A stretch of DNA of 48,097 bases from Wenzhouxiangella sp. 15190 (GTDB taxonomy: Bacteria; Pseudomonadota; Gammaproteobacteria; Xanthomonadales; Wenzhouxiangellaceae), in the NCBI RefSeq assembly GCF_003417465.1, contig NZ_QVMV01000024.1:1-48097 (forward strand). Direction: 5' to 3'. Positions 26,541 through 35,465 of the stretch are shown piece by piece; position 1 is the stretch's first letter, and each line of letters starts with the position of its first letter. The notes beneath the pieces were generated by a model. That model saw only the letters and a program-made list of their open reading frames with translations. It had not been told where the DNA came from and did no database searches. Made by a program: the position numbers and the translations under genes.

Positions 26541-27344
26541 TTAACAAGAGTTGGCCTTACGCTCTCCGAAAAGCTTCGTGCCAATGAGTGAAAGAGCCTC
26601 CTCGTAACCATTTTGCCGGAATGCCGCTTCTGCTTCGGTTGTGAAATGCCTGCGCCACCCTCCCAGGGCCCCTTCGCGAACGAAGGATATCTCAGCGTCG
26701 GGCGACCGAGCTCGCTCTGCTTCTTGTTTCGCGCGGGCGAAGCTGTGGCGCTCGGCCACCTCTGCCGCTTGCCCCTCCGGCAATGGCTTGCCGCTCAGCA
26801 CCTCGGCGACTCGCGACAGTTCGCCCGTCGTATCTGTGCGTAGCGCCTCGTAGCTGGTCTGCACCGTAGCTGGGCGGTGCGCCCATACGCGCACGAATTG
26901 TGGCCAGGTGAAACGGGGGCTCGCAGGCGTTTGCGTTATGAAACGGATGAAGTCTGGCAGATTGCCGCGGATGTTGGTGTAGTCTTCGAACGGACATCGC
27001 GCCTTCATCAGCCGAACCAGTGGCGCATTGCATTTTTCGTTCAAGAAATAACAGTGATAGTAGAACGAGACCAGCATATCGCGCGGATCGCGCCACAGAA
27101 CAATCACGTTGCGCAGGCCTAAAGGGCTCAGGAAATGGCCATGCGTCACGCTGTGCTCAAATCGGATAGGCGCATTACGTCGGAAGGGTATATCCAGTGC
27201 ATCGGACAGCATTTGTGCCAGCCAGGTGCCACCCGATTTGGGAAACTCGTTGACCAGGTAGTAAGGGGCAAGACCTGAGAAACCGCGTACGAATGCCTTG
27301 TGCCGCACCGCGGGCCAACGCCCCTTGATGCGGACTGAACTCAT
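26541..27344 (-). CDS. PAPS-dependent sulfotransferase
   Basis: This 267-residue protein contains NEFPKSGGTWLAQMLSDAL (5'-phosphosulfate loop), VIVLWRDPRDMLVSFYYH (3'-phosphate-binding strand and helix with Arg and Ser) and REGALGGWRRHFT near the C-terminus, matching the RKGxxGDWK cofactor motif. It transfers a sulfuryl group from PAPS to a hydroxyl or amine. Its start overlaps the stop of the upstream CapD-like gene (ATGA), so it is part of the same operon and probably acts on the glycan or its lipid-linked precursor. PAPS can come from CysNC in the same locus. Confidence 0.9.
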   Translation of the reverse strand: MSSVRIKGRWPAVRHKAFVRGFSGLAPYYLVNEFPKSGGTWLAQMLSDALDIPFRRNAPIRFEHSVTHGHFLSPLGLRNVIVLWRDPRDMLVSFYYHCYFLNEKCNAPLVRLMKARCPFEDYTNIRGNLPDFIRFITQTPASPRFTWPQFVRVWAHRPATVQTSYEALRTDTTGELSRVAEVLSGKPLPEGQAAEVAERHSFARAKQEAERARSPDAEISFVREGALGGWRRHFTTEAEAAFRQNGYEEALSLIGTKLFGERKANSC

Positions 27345-28366
27345 CGCAGAACGCCTTTTTCCTGGAAATAGGACGTGAGCTTCGCTCTAGACAGGGCCGG
27401 TTCATGCGCCGAGTTGTAGGGACGATCAGCCTGTTGTTTGCCGGTCAGGTGAGCGTAGGCGGCGCTCGTGGGGTCCGCGAAGGCCGACAATGTTACGAAA
27501 AAGTTGCCGTATTCCCAGGTCCGGCGTACCTCTTCTTCATTCATCAGCTCCTCGTACATTTTCTCGCCCGGTTTGGTGCCGATTTCCTTGATCTCGATGT
27601 CATCTTGGTCCGCAAGCGCGTCGCGCATGACGTAGGCAATGTCCTCGATTCGGGCAACGGGCATCTTTGTGATCAAGACCTCGCCACCCGCGGCGAGCCA
27701 GACCGATTCGAGTACTAGCGCGACGGCCTCCTCAAGGGTCATGATAAAGCGAGTCATACGGCGGTCGGTTAGCGTGATGGGTCCGCCGGCCTTGATCTGG
27801 CGACGAAACAGTGGCACGACCGAACCGCGGGAGCCGAGGACGTTGCCGAAGCGTGTGGAGGCGAATATTGTCGTGCCGTTGCCGTAGGTCTCGGCGGCGG
27901 CAGTCATGAGCCGTTCACCCATTAGCTTGGAGGTGCCCATCACGTTAGTGGGATTCACTGCCTTATCGGAAGAGGTGAAAATCACCCGCTCAACCCGGTT
28001 CTCGAGGGCGGCGTCGATGACGTTCTGCGTGCCGAGTACATTGGTTTGTACGGCTTGAGTGGGACTGTCTTCGCACAGACCGACGTGCTTGAGCGCGGCG
28101 GCGTGGAGCACGACATCTACGCCGCGCATCCTCAGCTTCAGGACTTCGCGATCGCGGATGTCCGCAAGATGACCGGTTACCCGCCCCGTCGCGCCATACT
28201 GCTCGACGAGAAAGAATAGGTCGCTCTCGTTGTTGTCTAGACAAACGATGCGTTCTGCCGTGCTGTCTACCAACTGGCGGACGAGCTCGGAACCCACGGT
28301 GCCGCATGCACCGGTGATCAGCACGCTCTTGCCGCTGAAACGCTGGAGACTGTTCATCCGTTCCAT
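27341..28366 (-). CDS. CapD/FlaA1-like UDP-sugar 4,6-dehydratase
   Basis: An extended SDR of 341 residues with SVLITGACGTVGSELVRQLV (NAD site), ALKHVGLCEDSPTQAVQTNVLGTQNVIDAA and FTSSDKAVNPTNVMGTSKLMGER. The MGTSK motif replaces YxxxK, as in cytoplasmic UDP-GlcNAc dehydratases of the FlaA1/PseB/CapD group. RFGNVLGSRGSVVPLF follows. Probable product is a UDP-4-keto-6-deoxy-HexNAc. An ATG at 28366 and another at 28357 are both possible; the start overlaps the end of sqdB. Confidence 0.87.
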   Translation of the reverse strand: MERMNSLQRFSGKSVLITGACGTVGSELVRQLVDSTAERIVCLDNNESDLFFLVEQYGATGRVTGHLADIRDREVLKLRMRGVDVVLHAAALKHVGLCEDSPTQAVQTNVLGTQNVIDAALENRVERVIFTSSDKAVNPTNVMGTSKLMGERLMTAAAETYGNGTTIFASTRFGNVLGSRGSVVPLFRRQIKAGGPITLTDRRMTRFIMTLEEAVALVLESVWLAAGGEVLITKMPVARIEDIAYVMRDALADQDDIEIKEIGTKPGEKMYEELMNEEEVRRTWEYGNFFVTLSAFADPTSAAYAHLTGKQQADRPYNSAHEPALSRAKLTSYFQEKGVLR

Positions 28367-29505
28367 CTCACGCGCGGCATAATACGGTCGGTGTCGATGT
28401 GGTGGCTTTGCACACGCACCCGCTCCAACATCTCGATGAGCACCTCATCGGTCATGTAGTGCGGTTGCAGGCCAAGTTCAGTTAGGCCCGAATACACCGG
28501 ATTATAATAGTGCTCCTCCTTTTCCTTTCGGGGGTTGTCAATCGACCGGATCTCGACATTCAGCCCCAGCTTGTCGCCCGCACCCTTGACGCGCTCCGCC
28601 AGTTCGTTGACGGTGAATGTTTCAGTAAGCTGATTGAACACGCGAAGTTCGCCGGTGTCTGCCGGCTTCTCAGCGGCCAGCCGAACACATTGAAGCGTGT
28701 CCCGCAGGTTCAGGTAGCCTCGTGTCTGCCCCCCACCGCCGTAGACAGTCAGAGGGACGCCGGCGACCGCCTGCACGAGGAACCGGTTCACAACCGTGCC
28801 GAAGATGTCGTCGTAGTGGAAGTTCGGACATAGGCCGGGGTCGAGGTCGGCCTCGTCGGTGGAGATGCCGTAGACCGGCCCCTGCATCAAATCGGTCACC
28901 CGAAGACCGTAGGTACGCACGTAGAACCAGAGCAGATCGGTATCGAGGACCTTAGTGGTGTGGTAGAGAGAGCCGGCAGCGCGTGGATACAGGAAGGTAT
29001 CCTTCCGGCCCTTGTGCTCGATCTCGATCCAGCCTTCCTCTATATCGATGTCGGGCGTCCCATACTCACCCATGGTTCCGAGTTTGATGATGTGGGCATC
29101 GGGTGCATGTTCCTTGACGGCCCAGATGCAATTGAAGGTCACGTCCAGATTGTTTTGTAGTGTTTCGCGCGCTTCGCGAAATCCACGCATGGAATAGGGT
29201 GCTGAAGGCTGCTCGGCATAATGAACAATTGTATCCGGTGTAGTGTCGCGAACTACGTCGAACATGAATTCCGGATCGCAAAGATCACCAATCCGGACGG
29301 ATATTTCATGGCCTGAGTTGGCGTGGTAGATTTTAGCTCGTTCGGATAGGCTGGGTGTCGCCATCAATGCCTCACTGTCCGTCGCTTCCGCAATGCGACG
29401 CCGAAGGTAGTTGTCGACCACTGTTACCTCGTGTCCGGCCGCGGCGAAATTCATAGCCGTTGGCCAACCAAGGTAACCGTCGCCACCGAGAATCAATACA
29501 CGCAT
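28354..29505 (-). CDS. sqdB: UDP-sulfoquinovose synthase (SqdB)
   Basis: SqdB combines UDP-glucose and sulfite into UDP-6-sulfo-6-deoxyglucose (UDP-sulfoquinovose). The 383-residue product carries family-specific blocks: MRVLILGGDGYLGWPTAMNF, HYAEQPSAPYSM, LGTMGEYGTPDIDIEEG, RKDTFLYPRAAGSLYHTTKV (YxxxK) and LRVTDLMQGPVYG, with FHYDDIFGTVVNRF downstream. These are diagnostic and separate it from ordinary epimerases. The length is normal. It lies in the glycan operon, overlapping the CapD-like gene, and no SqdX/SqdD-type sulfolipid transferase is recognisable near it. An APS reductase in the same locus can supply sulfite. This favours a sulfoquinovose-bearing glycan, although sulfolipid synthesis is not excluded. 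Confidence 0.93.
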   Translation of the reverse strand: MRVLILGGDGYLGWPTAMNFAAAGHEVTVVDNYLRRRIAEATDSEALMATPSLSERAKIYHANSGHEISVRIGDLCDPEFMFDVVRDTTPDTIVHYAEQPSAPYSMRGFREARETLQNNLDVTFNCIWAVKEHAPDAHIIKLGTMGEYGTPDIDIEEGWIEIEHKGRKDTFLYPRAAGSLYHTTKVLDTDLLWFYVRTYGLRVTDLMQGPVYGISTDEADLDPGLCPNFHYDDIFGTVVNRFLVQAVAGVPLTVYGGGGQTRGYLNLRDTLQCVRLAAEKPADTGELRVFNQLTETFTVNELAERVKGAGDKLGLNVEIRSIDNPRKEKEEHYYNPVYSGLTELGLQPHYMTDEVLIEMLERVRVQSHHIDTDRIMPRVRWNG

Positions 29506-29558
29506 TTAATGCTCCTCAATACAAGTCTAATCGTGATGGAACTAAGGTTTTCTAATTG

Positions 29559-30566
29559 TTAGGGTTGCAAAAAATAGTCAACCGTGCGCTCAAGCCCGGC
29601 CTCTAGGTGCGTCTTGGATTGCCAATTCAGCAAACGTCGTGCCTTAGAAGTGTCGGAAAAGTTTCTCCTAACATCCCCCGGGGGTCGTTCAGCATTACGC
29701 AGCTTTATGCCTTGAATTCCCCGTGACTGCATTATGCGAACGAGGTATTCTGTCATTTCTCCGACGGTGGTTTCTCTATTGGTGGCAATCTGGAAGATTT
29801 CGCCGCCGATTCCTTGCTTAGTGGCCGCTTTCAGTACGGCCTCAATCAAATCTTCAATATATATAAAGTCACGTGTCTGAGTGCCGTCACCAAAGATCTC
29901 CAATGGCTGACTGTTCATGGCCCGCCGAATAAATTTTGCGACAACACTGCCTTTATGTAATGAGCCGGGGCCATACACGTTTCCAAATCTCAAAATGACC
30001 GTATCAAGGCCGAAGCTATGTTTGTAGGCGGAGCAGTATCCCTCTCCTGCCAACTTGCTTGCGCCGTAAGGTGAAGCTGGATGAGGTGCTAGTTCTTCAT
30101 GAATGGGTGGCTCTACCTCACCAATTGGAGCGCCGCTGGAGGCAAATACGAATCGTGAAACTTTGTTTTGTCTCGCTGCTTCTAGGTAATTAAATGTGCC
30201 GATAACATTTGTGTGGCAGTCTAGGCGAGGGTCTTCTACAGATCGTCCAACTCCAGTGTTGGCCGCTAGATGTACTATGATATCTGCATCCCGTGAAACC
30301 GCGTGTGCCAACTCTTGGTCAAGAATGTCTCCGGCTATTAGTTTGCAACGGCGATCTAGAGCTAAATTGCAGCTGTCTCCGGATCGATAAGCTGAAAGGA
30401 GCGCCTCACGGGGAATCTCATCGAAGTCGCATACGTTGGAAAGGTCTTCACGTGTGCCGGTGGTTAAGTTGTCCAGCACGGTTATCGAATGATTGCCTTC
30501 TGTTATCAAGTGACGTATCAAACTGGTGCCGATAAAGCCGCAGCCACCTGTTACCAGCCATTTCAT
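29559..30566 (-). CDS. NAD-dependent UDP-sugar 4-epimerase-like protein
   Basis: A 335-residue extended SDR: KWLVTGGCGFIGTSLIRHLI, VLDNLTTGTREDLSNV, HLAANTGVGRSVEDP, FVFASSGAPIGE, PYGASKLAGEGYC (YxxxK), RFGNVYGPGS and GDGTQTRDFIYIEDL. It belongs to the GalE/UDP-hexuronate epimerase branch, but the substrate is not fixed by visible motifs. It is the gene just upstream of sqdB and may make a hexose or hexuronic acid for the same glycan. Confidence 0.87.
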   Translation of the reverse strand: MKWLVTGGCGFIGTSLIRHLITEGNHSITVLDNLTTGTREDLSNVCDFDEIPREALLSAYRSGDSCNLALDRRCKLIAGDILDQELAHAVSRDADIIVHLAANTGVGRSVEDPRLDCHTNVIGTFNYLEAARQNKVSRFVFASSGAPIGEVEPPIHEELAPHPASPYGASKLAGEGYCSAYKHSFGLDTVILRFGNVYGPGSLHKGSVVAKFIRRAMNSQPLEIFGDGTQTRDFIYIEDLIEAVLKAATKQGIGGEIFQIATNRETTVGEMTEYLVRIMQSRGIQGIKLRNAERPPGDVRRNFSDTSKARRLLNWQSKTHLEAGLERTVDYFLQP

Positions 30567-30720
30567 TGAGTTGACTCCATCATAGTATTTGCGCCGTCTT
30601 TCTCGATTTGGGAAAGCTGAATGATATTTTTCGCGTGGATCGCTGTGGCAGAAATGCGCATCGGAACGCGTGTTGGATCAGCTCAGGTCGACGCCGGAGA
30701 AATCAACCTCCGGTAAGGAG

Positions 30721-31668
30721 CTAAAGCCGTTTCGCCTTGCCATTCGCTAGGAACCACTCGTAGGTCTCTTTAAGGCCTTCTTCCAAGCCGGTTACCGCCC
30801 GCCAGCCCAGCTCATGCATTCTGGATACGTCCATCAGTTTTCGAGGTGTTCCATCCGGCTTGCTCGGGTCGGTTTCGATCTTGCCTTCGTAGCCGACGAC
30901 CTTTGCAATCAGTTTTGCCAGTTCCAGGATGGCGATGTCCTCACCGACGCCGATGTTCACGAACTGCTCGTCGGAGTAGTGCCGCATGAGGTAAAGGCAG
31001 GCGTCGGCCAGATCGTCGACGTACAGGAATTCTCTTTTCGGCGCGCCGGTGCCCCAGATGACCACTTCCTCGCGGCCTTCTTCCTTGGCCTCATGAAACC
31101 GCCGGATCATACCAGGGATGACGTGGGAGTTTTCCGGGTGGAAATTGTCACCGGGCCCGTACAGGTTCGTGGGCATCAGGCTGATGGCGTCGAAGCCGTA
31201 TTGCCGCCGATAGGCCTGGCACAGCTTGATGCCGGCGATCTTGGCGATGGCGTACCATTCGTTGGTCGGCTCCAGGGGGCCGGTGAGCAGCTGGTCTTCG
31301 TTCATCGGCTGCTCCGCGTGCTTGGGGTAGATGCACGACGAGCCGAGAAAGCAGAGTTTTTTCGTGTCGTTCTGCCAGGCCGAGTGGATCACGTTGGTCT
31401 CGATGACGAGGTTGTCGTGGATGAACTCGGCCGGGTAGGTGTCGTTGGCGTGGATGCCGCCGACCTTGGCGGCGGCCAGAAGGACGTATTCGGGCCGGTT
31501 TTCTGCAAACCAGTCGGCCACGGCGGCCTGGTCGCCCAGGTCGAGCTCATTGCGGGTGGGCACGAGCACTTTGTTGAAGCCCTTGGCGGCCAGGGCGCGG
31601 CAGATGGCGCTGCCGACCATGCCGCGGCCGCCGGCGACGAAGATCCGGCTGTGTTGTTCCATGGTCAT
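30721..31668 (-). CDS. fcl: GDP-L-fucose synthase
   Basis: The 315-residue product has [77 protein letters not shown] (YxxxK), [21 protein letters not shown] and [17 protein letters not shown]. All are standard for the epimerase/reductase that turns GDP-4-keto-6-deoxymannose into GDP-L-fucose. Its start overlaps the stop of a stranded 3' piece of gmd, so the original order was gmd-fcl. The upstream enzyme Gmd is now truncated at its C-terminus, so flux to GDP-fucose is uncertain. Confidence 0.95.
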   Translation of the reverse strand: MTMEQHSRIFVAGGRGMVGSAICRALAAKGFNKVLVPTRNELDLGDQAAVADWFAENRPEYVLLAAAKVGGIHANDTYPAEFIHDNLVIETNVIHSAWQNDTKKLCFLGSSCIYPKHAEQPMNEDQLLTGPLEPTNEWYAIAKIAGIKLCQAYRRQYGFDAISLMPTNLYGPGDNFHPENSHVIPGMIRRFHEAKEEGREEVVIWGTGAPKREFLYVDDLADACLYLMRHYSDEQFVNIGVGEDIAILELAKLIAKVVGYEGKIETDPSKPDGTPRKLMDVSRMHELGWRAVTGLEEGLKETYEWFLANGKAKRL

Positions 31669-31835
31669 TCCTTGAATCGGTAGGCGCGGTAGCCTTCGCG
31701 TTCGATCAGCGCATCGTGCCGGGCGCTTTCGAGATCCTTTTCCACCATTTCCGAGACCAGCTCGTCGAAGGTGGTTTTTGGTTGCCAGCCCAGCTTTTCC
31801 TTTGCCTTGCTCGGGTCGCCGAGCAGGGTGCCCAT
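31665..31835 (-). pseudogene. gmd: Stranded 3' end of gmd
   Basis: Minus-strand frame [20 protein letters not shown], then [20 protein letters not shown] and [14 protein letters not shown], ends in TGA overlapping the fcl ATG. This is the normal Gmd C-terminus. The first 23 codons repeat the last homologous segment of the gmd gene at 34.4-35.5 kb with several base differences. About 2.6 kb of other genes separates the pieces. Confidence 0.88.
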
Positions 31836-31917
31836 GGCCTCGCCGTTAGCGGCGCAAGAGGTTTCTTAATGGCACCGCCACAATGCCTTCAATAAGCCTG
31901 TTTGCTGCAAAAGTGCT

Positions 31918-33195
31918 TCACCTATTCCCATCAATCGTGGACCGGAGTCGATCGTCCCACGCCTCAATCATTGCTTGTTTAGCAAAGTGCTCACGATAGA
32001 CCTGATGCGCGTTTTGTTTCAGGCCTGAAAGCTTGCGCGGGTCATCGGCCAGTTGCCGCAATGAAGCCGCGACCGCCTGGATGTTGTCATCGCCAAGCAC
32101 CCAGCCCACGTCAAACCGCGATATCCAGCCGCCGATATCCGAATCGGAATCGCCATCGTAAATCACCGGCCGCCCTGCCGAAAGGCTGCCAAAAAATTTT
32201 GACGGCACGGCGATCCCGGACCATTCCGCGCGCAGGCTGCACAAGTGGATATCGGCGGCCGATAGTCGATTCTCCAGCTGATCCGCTGGCGCGAATCCGG
32301 CGAAGCTGATGTTAGTATCTCCGTCGGTTACAGCCTCCTGCAGCCGGTTGGCCCGATTGCCCCGCACCGCGAAGCAGAATCGAATCTGCGGTGTGTCGCG
32401 CAGCGAACGCGCGAGCAGTAAGAATCGTTGGAATTCATGCGCCTCGCCGAAATTCCCGGAATACAGAATGCCCATAGCGCAATCGCCGAACAGCTCATTA
32501 CGGCTTGCCGGATCCACCGGCGCCTCGGTCGACGGCTCGGCCAGCGCCCATGGCGTGATTGTGGCTTCGGCGGCGCCGTGCGAATAACGCCGCAGGCGCT
32601 CGCGCATTCCGGGCCCGATGTCCACGACCAGATCGCATCGTCGATACCCCATTGCGCAGCCGGCTCGGGCCAGGCGATATAGCGGTGAAGCCGGATCAAT
32701 AGAGCTGGATGCGGCGGCGGCCTCGGGATGCAGGTCGAAACACCAGTGCGCGATTTTCATTCGGCCTGAGAACAGTTTGAGCGGCACCGCTGAAGTTACG
32801 GCAAACACCGGATCGGTTCCGATCAGCACCACGTCCGGCCGACGCGACGCTCTGCGCAGCGCCACCCGCGCCCAAGCGAGCACCATCCAGGCGGCATTCA
32901 GAAGCCGTCCCGAGAAACTGGATTGACGAAAGCGAGGTCGCCAAATTCGACGGTATTGGACTCCGTCCGCGTATTCCCTTTGGGCATACCGTACCGATTC
33001 ATCGCGACAGCCGCGACTGCAGGCCAATGCCTCGACTTCCCATCCGCGTTCGACCAGCCCGCGCGCCAGGTCATGGTAATGATGCGCGCTGACAACATCA
33101 TCTGGATACATGAAGTGGTACATCAGCGCAATTTTCGGTTTGTGGCCGTTTAGCTGCACGTCTCTCACCAGCGTCCGCGCTTTGTCTTCGGTCAA
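31918..33195 (-). CDS. Family 4-like GT-B glycosyltransferase
   Basis: The 425-residue product has PKIALMYHFMYPDDVVSAHHYHDLARGLVERGWEVEAL, IAHWCFDLHPEAAAASSSID, MGILYSGNFGEAHEFQRFLLLARSL and the donor-binding EWSGIAVPSKFFGSLSAGRPVIYDGD region. It resembles WbuB/WcaI-type GT4 transferases of O-antigen loci. It overlaps the end of the gme gene by 4 bases and is part of the block that split gmd. Confidence 0.85.
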   Translation of the reverse strand: MTEDKARTLVRDVQLNGHKPKIALMYHFMYPDDVVSAHHYHDLARGLVERGWEVEALACSRGCRDESVRYAQREYADGVQYRRIWRPRFRQSSFSGRLLNAAWMVLAWARVALRRASRRPDVVLIGTDPVFAVTSAVPLKLFSGRMKIAHWCFDLHPEAAAASSSIDPASPLYRLARAGCAMGYRRCDLVVDIGPGMRERLRRYSHGAAEATITPWALAEPSTEAPVDPASRNELFGDCAMGILYSGNFGEAHEFQRFLLLARSLRDTPQIRFCFAVRGNRANRLQEAVTDGDTNISFAGFAPADQLENRLSAADIHLCSLRAEWSGIAVPSKFFGSLSAGRPVIYDGDSDSDIGGWISRFDVGWVLGDDNIQAVAASLRQLADDPRKLSGLKQNAHQVYREHFAKQAMIEAWDDRLRSTIDGNR

Positions 33196-34160
33196 CGGGC
33201 GTTTGCTACCTGCTCCGCGATCCAGGAGTAGGTTCTGGCCATGCCGTCCTTCAGCGGCATTTCCGGCGCCCAGCCCAACTTTTCACGGATCAGTGTGTTA
33301 TCCGAGTTCCTGCCGCGTACGCCCTCAGGGCCGGGGATGTTGCGGATTTCGATCTGCTTGCCGGAAATCGAGGCAACCATGCGGACGAGATTGTTGATCG
33401 AAATCATCTCATCAGAGCCGATATTCACCGGCACTTCGCAATCCGAGCGCAGCATTCGAATCGTGCCCTCGACGCACTCATCGATATACAAAAAGGAACG
33501 CGTCTGCGAGCCATCGCCCCAAACATCGATCACGCCGGGATCGTCGGCTTCTGCGACCTTGCGACACAGCGCTGCCGGCGCCTTTTCCTTGCCGCCCGTC
33601 CAGGTACCTTGCGGCCCGAAGATATTGTGATAGCGGCCAATCCGGCACTCCATGCCATGGTTGCGGTTGTATGACAGGTAAAGCCGCTCCGAGAACAGCT
33701 TTTCCCAGCCGTATTCGCTGTCCGGGTTGGCCGGATACGCGCTGTCCTCAGCGCAGTTCGGATTGTTCGGGTCTTCCTGGTTGTAGGCCGGATACATGCA
33801 CGCCGACGATGAATAGAAAATCCGCTTGATGTTGCGCTTGTAGCAGGCGTCCGCGATATTCAGGTTGATGGTCGCGGAGTTGTGCATGATGTCGGCGTCG
33901 TGGTCTCCGGTGAATATGTATCCGGCGCCGCCCATGTCCGCGGCAAGTTGATAAACCTCATCGAACCTACAATCGACCACGGCCTGAACCACCGACTGGT
34001 TGCGAAGATCGCCGATCACGAAGTCGTGCGCCGTGGTTTCCGAAAATTCCGGAAACTTAAGATCCACGCCCCTCACCCAGCAGCCTTCTGCTACCAGCCT
34101 GTTGACGAGGTGGCATCCGATAAACCCGCCGGCGCCACATACTAGTACCTTCTTCGTCAT
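33192..34160 (-). CDS. gme: GDP-mannose 3,5-epimerase
   Basis: GME converts GDP-D-mannose to GDP-L-galactose or GDP-L-gulose. The 322-residue protein shows the family hallmarks QLAADMGGAGYIF, FYSSSACMYPAYNQ, SEYGWEKLFSERLY (YxxxK), CRIGRYHNIFGPQGTW, GGKEKAPAALCRK, DGSQTRSFLYIDECVEG and GPEGVRGRNSDNTLI, closely matching plant GME. The ATG follows GGAGGGTCGGTCA. It overlaps the 3' remnant of a methyltransferase gene upstream and the GT4 gene downstream. Confidence 0.93.
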   Translation of the reverse strand: MTKKVLVCGAGGFIGCHLVNRLVAEGCWVRGVDLKFPEFSETTAHDFVIGDLRNQSVVQAVVDCRFDEVYQLAADMGGAGYIFTGDHDADIMHNSATINLNIADACYKRNIKRIFYSSSACMYPAYNQEDPNNPNCAEDSAYPANPDSEYGWEKLFSERLYLSYNRNHGMECRIGRYHNIFGPQGTWTGGKEKAPAALCRKVAEADDPGVIDVWGDGSQTRSFLYIDECVEGTIRMLRSDCEVPVNIGSDEMISINNLVRMVASISGKQIEIRNIPGPEGVRGRNSDNTLIREKLGWAPEMPLKDGMARTYSWIAEQVANAR

Positions 34161-34415
34161 TGACCGACCCTCCAGTAGTTACATTTAGTGAAGTTTATTT
34201 TCTCGCTCGATTTAGGATGCGGCGATCCATAGATGCCGCGATTCCGGGGGGCGATGACTTTCAGGTTGTGGAAATAGATCGCGTTTCCCTCGCTGACAAT
34301 TTCATCGCCTGTATCGAGGAATTGACGTTTGAACGGTTGATACAGGAATCTTCTAAAACCGGACGACGACAGTGTCTCGCGGAGCTCGGCATGGTCAACA
34401 CCGTGTTGAATTGCA
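34157..34415 (-). pseudogene. 3' remnant of a methyltransferase-like gene (FkbM-like tail)
   Basis: An open minus-strand frame reads [20 protein letters not shown], then QPFKRQFLDTGDEIVSEGNA and IYFHNLKVIAPRN. It ends at a TGA that overlaps the gme ATG. The pattern (L-x-x-x-GF-x-x-F-Y-x-P, then a terminal strand) fits the C-terminus of FkbM-type methyltransferases. No start or SAM-binding part is present because the frame begins at the gmd junction. Family assignment is tentative; that it is a coding remnant is well supported by coupling to gme. Confidence 0.5.
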
Positions 34416-35465
34416 GATCAGTTCGTCGAAAGTGGTCTTCGGTTGCCAGCCCAGCTTTTCCCTTGCCTTGCCCGGGTCGCCGAGCAGGGTGTCGACCTCG
34501 GCGGGGCGGAAGTAGCGCGGGTCCACCGCGACGATGCGCGTGCCCGGTTCGGGGGCGCAGTCCTCGGGCGCGCTGGCGAGCACGCCGTGTTCTTCCGGGC
34601 CGCTGCCGTGCCAATCGATCTGCATGTCCAGGCGGGCGGCGGCGGCGTTGACGAAATCGCGCACCGAATGCTGCGCACCGGTGGCGATGACGTAGTCCCC
34701 GGGCTCGTCCTGCTGCAGCATCAGCCACTGCGCTTCCACGTAGTTGCGGGCGTGGCCCCAGTCGCGCAGGGCGTCGAGGTTGCCCAGGTACAGGCAGTCG
34801 TCCAGGCCTAAGTAGATGCGCGCCAGGGCGCGGGTGATCTTGCGGGTGGCGAAGGTCTCGCCGCGCCGCGGGGATTCGTGGTTGAACAGGATGCCGCTGC
34901 AGGCGTACAGGCCGTAAGACTCGCGGTAGTTGACGGTGATCCAGTGCCCGTAGAGCTTGGCCGCGCCGTAGGGCGAGCGCGGGTAGAAGGGCGTGGTCTC
35001 GCGCTGGGGCGTTTCCTGCACCTTGCCGAACATCTCCGAGGTGGAGGCCTGGTAGAAGCGCACCTTGTCTTCCAGCCCCAGGATGCGGATGGCCTCGAGC
35101 AGCCGCAGCGTGCCCATGGCGTCGCTGTTGGCGGTGTATTCGGGACTTTCGAACGACACCGCCACGTGGCTCTGGGCACCCAGGTTGTAGATTTCGTCGG
35201 GCTGGACTTCCTGGACGACGCGGATCAGGTTGGTGGAGTCGGTCAGGTCGCCGTAGTGCAGCACCAGGCGCGGATCGCGCTCGTGCGGGTCCTGGTAGAG
35301 GTGGTCGATGCGGTGGGTGTTGAATTGCGAGGCTCGCCGCTTGATGCCGTGGACCACATAGCCCTTGCTCAGCAGGAGTTCAGCAAGATAAGCGCCGTCC
35401 TGACCGGTGACGCCAGTGATAAGGGCGACTTTGCCATTACCTTCAGGTGATCGGGTGGTGCTCAA
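34395..35465 (-). CDS. gmd: GDP-mannose 4,6-dehydratase, C-terminally truncated
   Basis: Gmd makes GDP-4-keto-6-deoxy-D-mannose. The 356-residue product has [72 protein letters not shown] (Thr-Ser-Glu catalytic region) and [21 protein letters not shown] (YxxxK). The frame ends [11 protein letters not shown]: after TTFDEL, near 34418, homology stops, and the normal last 30 or so residues lie at 31665-31750 next to fcl. The start is TTG after AAGGAACAAGAA. All catalytic residues remain, so activity is possible but unproven. Confidence 0.92.
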   Translation of the reverse strand: MSTTRSPEGNGKVALITGVTGQDGAYLAELLLSKGYVVHGIKRRASQFNTHRIDHLYQDPHERDPRLVLHYGDLTDSTNLIRVVQEVQPDEIYNLGAQSHVAVSFESPEYTANSDAMGTLRLLEAIRILGLEDKVRFYQASTSEMFGKVQETPQRETTPFYPRSPYGAAKLYGHWITVNYRESYGLYACSGILFNHESPRRGETFATRKITRALARIYLGLDDCLYLGNLDALRDWGHARNYVEAQWLMLQQDEPGDYVIATGAQHSVRDFVNAAAARLDMQIDWHGSGPEEHGVLASAPEDCAPEPGTRIVAVDPRYFRPAEVDTLLGDPGKAREKLGWQPKTTFDELICNSTRC

